DNA of 64,000 nucleotides from JAFAYN01 sp963733105. Its GTDB lineage: Bacteria > Gemmatimonadota > Gemmatimonadetes > Longimicrobiales > Longimicrobiaceae. The position numbers were made by a program, and so were the translations under genes. The stretch covers positions 62,001-126,000 of the forward strand of contig CAVTCB010000023.1 of assembly GCA_963733105.1 (NCBI GenBank), written 5' to 3'. The notes beneath the pieces are model-generated. The model saw nothing but the letters and a program-made list of their open reading frames with translations. It did no database searches and was not told where the DNA came from. This document shows positions 58,132 through 64,000 of this stretch, in pieces (the stretch's first letter is position 1; the number at the start of each line of letters is the position of its first letter).

Positions 58132-60435
58132 TCAGCCCGCCGCCGTCTCCGGGCCTCCCACGGTGAAGCCGATGCGGCGCGGGCCGCGGGGGCTCTCCCG
58201 CTTCAGGCTGTCGGCGATCTCCTCGTACTCCCGCTCCATCTCCGGCGTCACCGTCGCGCGGCTCTCGCGCAGCGCCGACTCGAAGAGGCGCATCGGCACC
58301 TCCGCGATGTCCAGGCTCTCGCGGAGCGCCTGGAGCCCCGCGCGGCGCACCAGGTCCTCCAGGTCCGCCCCGGTGTAGCCGTGCGTCCGCTCCGCGATGG
58401 CGCCCAGCTCCACGTCGTCCGCCAGCGGCATCTCGGCCGCGTGGATGCCCAGGATGTGCTCCCGCGCGTCGCGGTCGGGCACCGACACGTACACCATCTC
58501 GTCGAAGCGCCCCGGGCGGAGCAGGGCGGGGTCCAGGAGCGTGGGCCGGTTGGTGGCGCCCATCACCACGATCCCCGTCAGCTCCTCCAGCCCGTCCATC
58601 TCCGCCAGGATGGTGTTGACCACCCGCTCCGTCACCGCCGGCTCCCCCATCCCGCCGCCGCGCTGCGGCGCCAGCGAGTCGATCTCGTCGATGAAGATCA
58701 CCGTCGGCGCCACCTGCCGCGCGCGCTGGAAGAGCCGCGCCACCTGCTGCTCCGACTCCCCGTACCACTTGGAGAGGAGGTCCGACGACTTGGCGGCGAT
58801 GAAGTTGGCCTCCGCCTCGCGCGCCACCGCCTTCGCCAGCAGCGTCTTCCCCGTCCCCGGCGGGCCGTACAGGAGGAACCCCTTGGCCGGGCGGATTCCC
58901 AGCCGCCGGAACGCCTCCGGGTGCTTGAGCGGGAGCTCCACCCCCTCGCGCAGCGCCCGCTTCGCGTCCTCCAGCCCCCCGACGTCGTCCCACCCCACGT
59001 CCGGCACCTGGATCATGATCTCCCGCACCGCCGAGGGCTGCACTCGCTTGAGCGCGTTCATGAAGTCGGCGCGGGTGACGTTCAGGTTCTCCAGGATGTC
59101 CGGCGGGAGCTCCCCCCGGTCCATGTCGATGCGCGGGAGCACCCGCCGCAGCGCGTCGATCGCGGCCTCGCGGGTGAGCGCCTGCAGGTCCGCGCCCACG
59201 AAGCCGTAGGTCACGCGCGCCACCTCGTCCACGTCCACGTCCTCCGCCAGCGGCATCCCCCGGGTGTGGATGGCCAGCACCTCGCGCCGCCCCACCACGT
59301 CGGGTACGCCGATCACGATCTCCCGGTCGAAGCGCCCCGGGCGGCGCAGCGCCTCGTCGATGGCGTTCACCCGGTTGGTGGCCCCGATCACCACCACGTT
59401 GCGCCGCGGCTCCAGCCCGTCCATCAGCGTCAGGAGCTGCGCCACGATGCGGCGCTCCACCTCCCCCGTCACGTCCTCGCGCTTGGGGGCGATGGAGTCG
59501 ATCTCGTCGATGAAGATGATGGACGGCGACTGCTGCTGCGCCTGCTGGAAGATCTCCCGCAGCCGCTGCTCCGACTCGCCGTAGTGGCGCCCCATGATCT
59601 CCGGGCCGGCGATGTGGAAGAATTGCGCGTCCGCCTCGTTCGCCACCGCGCGGGCCAGGAGCGTCTTCCCCGTCCCCGGGGGGCCGTGCAGGAGAACCCC
59701 CTTGGGCGGGTCGATCCCCAGGCGCTGGAAGAGGATGGGGTGCTTGAGCGGGAGCTCGATCATCTCCCGCACCTGCTCCGTCGTGTTCCCCAGCCCGCCG
59801 ATGTCGTCGTAGGTGATGTCGCCGCGGCGCGGCTCCTCCGCCTCCACGTACTCCGGGAGGAGCTCGATCTCCGTGTCCTGCACCACCTGCACCACCCCGC
59901 GCGGCGTGCTGGAGATCACCCGCAGGCGGATCTCCTGGAGCCCGTAGGTGCTCTGCTGGAGGAAGGTGCGGAGGAGGTCCTCGGGGAGGAGGTCCGAGTC
60001 GGGCGAGCGGGCCGCGCTGCGCTGGTAGACCGAGGTGGAGATCACGTCCCCCGCCACCAGGGGGCGGTGGAAGAGGGTGCGGCGGAGCGCGTCCCCGTTC
60101 CCCATCAGCCGCAGGTTCTGCTGCGCCGGGGCGATGGTGATGCGCCGCGCCGGCTTCACGTCCGCCCGGCGCACCTGCACCGCGTCGCCGATGCTGACGG
60201 TGGCGTTGGCGCGCTGCAGGCCGTCCAGGCGGATGATCTCCAGCCCCTCGTCCTCCGGGTAGGGGGGGAGGGCGAGCGCGGCCGTGGTCCGCTTCCCCTG
60301 GATCTCGATGATCTCCCCCTCGCGGATCCCCAGCGCCGCCGCCGCCTTCTGCCCCAGGCGCGCCACGCCCTTCCCCACGTCCTGCGGCTTGGCGCCCGCC
60401 ACCTGCAGCTTCGCCCCCTCCTCGTTCTCTGCCAT
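58132..60435 (-). CDS. CDC48/VCP-like AAA+ ATPase
   Basis: 767 residues. N-terminal CDC48-type domain (to about 190: LQVAGAKPQDVGKGVARL, GIREGEIIEI), then two AAA modules. D1 has Walker A GPPGTGKT (251-258) and Walker B IIFIDEID (306-313); D2 has the same Walker A (about 528) and VIFIDEID. Both retain arginine-finger regions (RRPGRFDRE, LRPGRFDEM). It should be a hexameric unfoldase that extracts or remodels proteins, as archaeal and eukaryotic CDC48 do. The ATG at 60435 has an AAAGGGG ribosome-binding site. It is divergent from the HtrA-like gene across 162 nt, consistent with a protein quality-control pair. No C-terminal HbYX proteasome tail is visible. Confidence 0.94.
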   Translation of the reverse strand: MAENEEGAKLQVAGAKPQDVGKGVARLGQKAAAALGIREGEIIEIQGKRTTAALALPPYPEDEGLEIIRLDGLQRANATVSIGDAVQVRRADVKPARRITIAPAQQNLRLMGNGDALRRTLFHRPLVAGDVISTSVYQRSAARSPDSDLLPEDLLRTFLQQSTYGLQEIRLRVISSTPRGVVQVVQDTEIELLPEYVEAEEPRRGDITYDDIGGLGNTTEQVREMIELPLKHPILFQRLGIDPPKGVLLHGPPGTGKTLLARAVANEADAQFFHIAGPEIMGRHYGESEQRLREIFQQAQQQSPSIIFIDEIDSIAPKREDVTGEVERRIVAQLLTLMDGLEPRRNVVVIGATNRVNAIDEALRRPGRFDREIVIGVPDVVGRREVLAIHTRGMPLAEDVDVDEVARVTYGFVGADLQALTREAAIDALRRVLPRIDMDRGELPPDILENLNVTRADFMNALKRVQPSAVREIMIQVPDVGWDDVGGLEDAKRALREGVELPLKHPEAFRRLGIRPAKGFLLYGPPGTGKTLLAKAVAREAEANFIAAKSSDLLSKWYGESEQQVARLFQRARQVAPTVIFIDEIDSLAPQRGGGMGEPAVTERVVNTILAEMDGLEELTGIVVMGATNRPTLLDPALLRPGRFDEMVYVSVPDRDAREHILGIHAAEMPLADDVELGAIAERTHGYTGADLEDLVRRAGLQALRESLDIAEVPMRLFESALRESRATVTPEMEREYEEIADSLKRESPRGPRRIGFTVGGPETAAG

Positions 60436-60597
60436 CCGCCGCCCCTTTCTCCGCTGGTGGTCCCGTCCGCGCCGTCCCCCGGGCGGCACGCTTCCGCGGC
60501 AGCAAGTTCCATGCGGCGCGGATGAAACCGCGCCGCACCGTCGCGGGTAGACACTTCCCACGGGTGGACTCTTTCCCTGACGGACGAGGATGCGGCG

Positions 60598-61626
60598 ATG
60601 AAGAACTCGCGGTGGATGGTCGTCCCGGCGGCGCTCGCGCTGGGGCTGGGGATCGGGGCGGGGCAGGGGCTGGTGGGGTGGGGGGCGGAGGAGCCCGCCC
60701 TGGCCTGGGCGCGGCAGAGCGCCCCGAACGTCCAGGGGGGCACGGACGAGCAGAACGTGATCCGGGTGGCGCGGCAGATCTCCCCCGCCGTGGTGGGGAT
60801 CACCACGCCCCGCTCCTCCGGCTCCGGCGTCGTGGTGCGGCGCGAGGGCGTCATCGTCACCAACGCGCACGTGGTGGGGAACGCCACCCAGGTGGAGGTG
60901 AGCCTGGCGAACGGGCAGCGGGTGGCCGGGCGGGTGCTGGGGCGCGACCCGGGGAACGACGTGGCGGTGGTCCGCATCCCGCCCGCGCGCGACCTCCCCG
61001 TGGCCCCCATCGGCGACTCCGACCGGCTCCTGGTGGGGCAGGCGGCCATCGCCATCGGCAACCCGCTGGGGCTGGAGCGCACCGTCACCACGGGCGTGGT
61101 CTCGGCCGTGAACCGGAGCCCGCAGGGAATCGAGCTGGGCGGGCTCATCCAGACCGACGCGGCCATCAACCCCGGCAACTCGGGCGGGCCGCTGATGGAC
61201 TCGCGCGGGCAGGTGGTGGGGATCAACACGGTCATCTACACGCAGGCCACGGGGCTGGGCTTCGCCATCCCCATCAACCTGGTGACCGACATCGTGGAGC
61301 AGGTGCTCACCACGGGGGTGATCCGGCAGGCCTACTTCGGCGTCAACTACCGCGACATCGAGCCGGAGCTGGCGCGCTACTACGGGCTCCCGGTGGAGGA
61401 GGGGATCATCGTGGCCCAGCTGGACCCGCGCTCGCCGGCCGCGCAGGCGGGGATCGAGCTGGCGGACATCATCACGCGCATCGACGACACCCCCATCACG
61501 CGCGGGGGCGACTTCCGGCGCGAGCTGCGGGAGCGCCGTCCGGGAGACGCGGTGACGGTGACGGTGGTGCGGCCGAACGGGACCCGGCGGATCAACGTGC
61601 GGCTGGGGCAGATCAACGTGCGGTAG
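60598..61626 (+). CDS. HtrA/Do-like trypsin-type serine protease with one PDZ domain
   Basis: 342 residues, ATG with a GAGG ribosome-binding site. The N-terminal hydrophobic segment (6-30) is a signal peptide or anchor. The catalytic triad is His91 (VTNAHVVG), Asp121 (GNDVAVV) and Ser195 (GNSGGPL); the PDZ domain spans about 245-335 (GVIRQAYFGVNYRDI, SPAAQAGIELADIITRID). A single PDZ makes it DegS/DegQ-short-like. Expected role: periplasmic protein quality control or stress signalling. Confidence 0.93.
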   Translation: MKNSRWMVVPAALALGLGIGAGQGLVGWGAEEPALAWARQSAPNVQGGTDEQNVIRVARQISPAVVGITTPRSSGSGVVVRREGVIVTNAHVVGNATQVEVSLANGQRVAGRVLGRDPGNDVAVVRIPPARDLPVAPIGDSDRLLVGQAAIAIGNPLGLERTVTTGVVSAVNRSPQGIELGGLIQTDAAINPGNSGGPLMDSRGQVVGINTVIYTQATGLGFAIPINLVTDIVEQVLTTGVIRQAYFGVNYRDIEPELARYYGLPVEEGIIVAQLDPRSPAAQAGIELADIITRIDDTPITRGGDFRRELRERRPGDAVTVTVVRPNGTRRINVRLGQINVR

Positions 61627-61810
61627 GGGTTTTCTGACGAGTTGGGGCCGCTCCGGAGCCGGGCCAAACTGCGGCCCGTCTCCTCCGCGGGGGCGGTGAG
61701 CCTCGCGAAACGGCCCGCGAGTCTCCCCGCCCCGGAGTGAGCCACCGGAAACAGCCCCGGTGTCTCCCTCCGTAACGGATTTTACGGGTACGGCGGGAAC
61801 TGCGAACGGC

Positions 61811-61846
61811 GAAGGGCCGGGATCTCGGCGGAGGTCCCGGCCCTTC
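61811..61846. terminator. Hairpin, possible terminator of the HtrA-like gene
   Basis: GAAGGGCCGGGA and TCCCGGCCCTTC form a perfect 12-bp stem with a 12-nt loop about 185 nt after the htrA stop. There is no U-tract. Confidence 0.6.
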
Positions 61847-61849
61847 GTG

Positions 61850-61898
61850 CCCCCTCCCCCCGACCCCCTCCCCCGCAAGCGGGAGAGGGGGAGCACGA
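61850..61898 (+). repeat. R3 GC-rich palindromic repeat
   Basis: CCCCCTCCCCCCGACCCCCT then CCCCCGCAAGCGGGAGAGGGG, ending GAGCACGACG as in the coding copy at 6763. Confidence 0.72.
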
Positions 61899-61923
61899 CG
61901 GCGTGGAGCGTGAGGATCGAAGC

Positions 61924-61985
61924 ATGGAGATGCCCCTCCCCCGGCACGGGGGAGGGTGGCGGCTCTAAGGCCGCCGGGTGGGGGC
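61924..61985 (-). terminator. R2 repeat, terminator-like double hairpin (copy 3 of 3, inverted)
   Basis: The inverted form of the elements at 21271 and 29116: CCCCTCCCCCGGCACGGGGG hairpin, then GGCGGC/GCCGCC around TCTAAG. Its orientation follows the 3' end of the minus-strand DUF1801 gene. Confidence 0.58.
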
Positions 61986-62031
61986 GCGCGGAGGGGCCCC
62001 GTCCGGATCTTGCTGCCGCGCACCGTCCAGG

Positions 62032-62072
62032 CTCCCCTCTCCCGCTTGCGGGGGAGGGGCTGGGGGAGGGGG
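62032..62072 (-). repeat. R3 GC-rich palindromic repeat abutting the DUF1801 stop codon
   Basis: CTCCCCTCTCCCGC-TT-GCGGGGGAGGGG and a G-rich tail, ending directly at the minus-strand stop codon at 62073-62075. Confidence 0.7.
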
Positions 62073-62459
62073 TCATGTCACCTGCCCGATCCACTGGCGG
62101 ACGACCGCCGCGAAGGCGTCCCGCTTCGCTTCCACCTCTTCCAGGTCGCGGAACCTCGCCGTCGCGCGGTCCGCGGCGAGCCACTCCAGCAGCGACTCCG
62201 GGTCGGCGATCGCGGCGCGGGCCGCCGCGGTGTCTCGCTTCTTCGCGCCGAAGTGGAGGATCACCTGCACGCCGTCCTTCGCGCGGAGGTGGAAGGTGGC
62301 GAACCACTCCGAGGTGCGGAAGCTCGGGGCGTTCCACTTGACCCCCTCGGAGATGGCCGGGTCGGCGCCGAGGATGAGCTGCCGGAGCGCCTCGATCTCC
62401 CGCAGGCGCGGGTGGTCGAGCGACGCCAGGAGCGCCTCCACCTCGCCGGGAGCAGGCAT
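62073..62459 (-). CDS. DUF1801 (YdhG-like) domain protein
   Basis: 128 residues. The pattern LILGADPAISEGVKWNAPSFRTSEWFATFHLR followed by VQVILHFGAK matches the DUF1801 family: WNAP plus a later aromatic strand. The function is unknown; relatives are small cytoplasmic proteins with a frataxin-like fold. The ATG overlaps the stop of the upstream lipoprotein gene by one base (TGATG), so they form an operon. Confidence 0.82.
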   Translation of the reverse strand: MPAPGEVEALLASLDHPRLREIEALRQLILGADPAISEGVKWNAPSFRTSEWFATFHLRAKDGVQVILHFGAKKRDTAAARAAIADPESLLEWLAADRATARFRDLEEVEAKRDAFAAVVRQWIGQVT

Positions 62460-62920
62460 CAGAACGAGTACGTGACCGGAGTCGTCGAGGACGCCTTCCC
62501 CGGTGCCTGGAGCTGCACGATCACGGTGCCGCTCGCGGAGTACGCCCGCTGGTACACCTCCTTCAGCGGTCGGAGGTCGAACCGCAGCTCCTTCCCCAGG
62601 AGCGCCCGGCAGTTGTCGCCGTGCGCGTCGTGCGTGAGCTGGGCCCGCACCTGCACGGGGAGGGACTCCATGAAGCCGGGGTGCACGTACACGGCGAAGT
62701 CGTGCTCGGCGCACCCGCCGCCGTACGTCACCTCGAGCACCAGCTCGTCTCCCCTCACCGCGGCCCGCGTGATGGACGCCGGGTCCAGGCTGGCCGAGGA
62801 GGGGGTCTCCCGCAGGACCACCCGCGACGGGTCCCCCGCGGGTGCGAGAGGGGCGCTCCCACTGCACGCGAGCAGCGCGAGACAGGCGGCGAGGGCCGCG
62901 GAGCTGGTGATGGCGCGCAT
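62459..62920 (-). CDS. Small hypothetical lipoprotein
   Basis: 153 residues. The N-terminal signal ends in a lipobox LLAC with Cys19, so it is probably lipid-anchored in the envelope. The remainder is a beta-rich domain with GDELVLEVTYGGGC, two or three further cysteines (GGGCAEHDF, GDNCRALL) that could form a disulfide, and no recognised family. It is co-transcribed with the DUF1801 gene. Confidence 0.75.
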   Translation of the reverse strand: MRAITSSAALAACLALLACSGSAPLAPAGDPSRVVLRETPSSASLDPASITRAAVRGDELVLEVTYGGGCAEHDFAVYVHPGFMESLPVQVRAQLTHDAHGDNCRALLGKELRFDLRPLKEVYQRAYSASGTVIVQLQAPGKASSTTPVTYSF

Positions 62921-62980
62921 GAGCTTCCGTCTCCTTGCCGGTGGGATCTCGGTGGTCGATCCGATAGGACGAGCGCGGGG

Positions 62981-64000
62981 CTACGGACGTAACACCAGCA
63001 GCCGGTCCCGGGTGGGGCAGGCCGCCAGCAGCTCGCCCCGGCCGTCGCCGTCCAGGTCGGCGACCGCCAGGCCGATGGGACGCGGGCAGGCGCGTACCGC
63101 GCGCCGCTCCAGCCTCGCGCCGGCGAGCACCGTGACCTCGTCCCCCTCCCACGGGCCCACCGCCACGTCGGCCACGCCGTCGCCGTCCAGGTCGCCCGCC
63201 GCGGCCTCGGTGGCGCCCCCGAGCGGGAAGGGCGAGCCCGCCGCCCCGGAAAAGCCCCGGGCCCCCGCGAGCCACACGCTCGCGCCGTCGGCGTGGACGA
63301 CGACCAGGTCCGCGCGGCGGTCGCCGTCCACGTCGGCGCCCACCACCATCCAGGGCCGGTCCGCCAGCCGGACCACGCGCTCGGACTGCAGCCTCCTCCC
63401 CGGCTCCGCGCGGACCACCCGCACCGTGCTGTCGCCGTGGCCGGGGACGAGCACGTCCGGACGGCCGTCCCCCGTCGCGTCGGCCACGCCCAGGCGGTAG
63501 TACGGCATGGTGCCCACGTCCACGCCCACCGCGGCGCCGAAGCCCCCCGCGCCGCCCCACAGGACGCGGACCTCCCGGGTGTCGGCGCTCTCCACCGCCA
63601 CGTCCGTCCAGCCGTCGCCGTCCAGGTCCCCGGTCGCCAGCCCGTGCACGTGGGGGCGCGCGCCGGTCTCCAGGGGAGAGCCCGGTGCCGGAGCGAAGCG
63701 GGCGCCGCCCCCGTTCAGCAGGACGGTGATGCGGGAGGTCTCGTGGTTGGCGACCACCAGGTCCACGTCGCCGTCCCGGTCCAGGTCCGCCGCGTCCACG
63801 TCGGAGGGCTCCCGGCCCGCGGGGACCGGCGCTCCGCCCGGGCGCAGCCGCCCCCCGCCCGCGCCCAGCAGCACCGTCACCGTGCCGTCCCCCGAGTTCG
63901 CCACGGCCACGTCCAGCTCCCCGTCCCCGTCCAGGTCGGCCACGGCGATCTCCCGCGGCTGCGCGCCGACCGGGTAGCCGGCCGTGTCCGAATCCGCGGC
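62981..64000 (-). CDS. FG-GAP/VCBS-repeat protein, 5' partial
   Basis: The frame is open to the window edge, so the N-terminus is missing; 339 residues are visible. It consists of repeated units with the calcium-binding core DLDGDG-x-x-D (ADLDGDGELDVAV, ADLDRDGDVDLVV, GDLDGDGWTDVAV, ADATGDGRPDVLV, GDLDGDGVADVAV, ADLDGDGRGELLA), about 45-50 residues apart, as in integrin-like beta-propellers. Such proteins are usually secreted or surface-exposed. It ends 60 nt before the lipoprotein start region. Confidence 0.88.
   Translation of the reverse strand, partial: AADSDTAGYPVGAQPREIAVADLDGDGELDVAVANSGDGTVTVLLGAGGGRLRPGGAPVPAGREPSDVDAADLDRDGDVDLVVANHETSRITVLLNGGGARFAPAPGSPLETGARPHVHGLATGDLDGDGWTDVAVESADTREVRVLWGGAGGFGAAVGVDVGTMPYYRLGVADATGDGRPDVLVPGHGDSTVRVVRAEPGRRLQSERVVRLADRPWMVVGADVDGDRRADLVVVHADGASVWLAGARGFSGAAGSPFPLGGATEAAAGDLDGDGVADVAVGPWEGDEVTVLAGARLERRAVRACPRPIGLAVADLDGDGRGELLAACPTRDRLLVLRP

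Larger units (their letters stand above)
61627..62072. other. Convergent intergenic region with several hairpins and repeats
   Basis: 446 nt between the HtrA-like gene (+) and the DUF1801 gene (-), no gene seen. It contains GGGCCGC/GCGGCCC (61645-61677), CCGTAA/TTACGG (61770-61787), a 12-bp hairpin (61811-61846), an R3 palindrome, an inverted R2 element and another R3 palindrome. Confidence 0.7.

Noticed and set aside
61380..61745. A minus-strand frame overlapping the end of the HtrA-like gene.
   Set aside because: It lies mostly opposite the PDZ-coding sequence and has no recognisable product or ribosome-binding site.

Overview
The window is very GC-rich bacterial DNA dominated by a modular natural-product locus. 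Three nonribosomal peptide synthetase (NRPS) genes, one polyketide synthase (PKS) gene and several accessory genes fill most of the first 51 kb. A bacterial CDC48/VCP-type double-AAA ATPase, very high GC and several families of interspersed palindromic repeats would fit Gemmatimonadota (a Longimicrobium-like organism). That placement is my inference; no marker gene here proves it.

Layout. 2-17030 (+): the 3' part of a giant NRPS with the order A-T-C-A-T-C-A(monooxygenase insert)-T-E-C-A-T-C-A-T. It is followed by a tightly coupled operon of a dicarboxylate-type symporter, an ABC exporter and an ATP-grasp-like protein (17114-21248). 21567-25022 (-): a two-gene operon of a flavin amine oxidase and a ThDP-dependent 2-keto acid decarboxylase. 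25500-27704 (-): an outer-membrane beta-barrel protein. 28095-29105 (+): a secreted alpha/beta hydrolase. 29394-50964 (+): a second assembly line of NRPS (C-A-T-C-A-T-C-A(monooxygenase + FkbM methyltransferase)-T), PKS (KS-AT-inactive KR remnant-ACP) and NRPS (C-A-T-C-A-T). The last protein stops about a dozen residues into what would be a further C domain, and no thioesterase or reductase release domain is present anywhere in the window. 51182-55210 (-): a 4-alpha-glucanotransferase, an M23 peptidase and a UbiA-like membrane prenyltransferase. 55526-57055 (+): a protein with a cytidine-deaminase-fold toxin signature and an N-terminus like contractile-injection-system cargo. 57153-57970 (+): an ArsR regulator and SRPBCC protein with a clear inverted-repeat operator. 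58132-60435 (-) is the CDC48-like ATPase and 60598-61626 (+) an HtrA-like protease, divergently arranged. 62073-64000 (-): a DUF1801 protein, a small lipoprotein and the 3' part of an FG-GAP/VCBS-repeat protein.

How it works together (inferred). Hand-read adenylation codes give a mirror-like order in the second assembly line: Pro-type, X, Gly-type (oxidised and methylated), malonate, X, Pro-type. The two monooxygenase-interrupted A domains, one in each line, share the same Gly-type code. The exporter and symporter behind the first NRPS are candidates for product export and uptake.

Noteworthy features. One adenylation domain is interrupted twice, by a luciferase-like monooxygenase and by an FkbM methyltransferase. 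Six single-base frameshifts occur, all of the same sign, and five of the six share a TGC junction. A multi-hairpin repeat occurs in four copies with compensatory base changes in its stems. A GC-rich palindrome sits between genes, abuts stop codons, and is also embedded in frame at the same spot in two adenylation domains. No rRNA, tRNA, CRISPR array, transposase or integrase was recognised.
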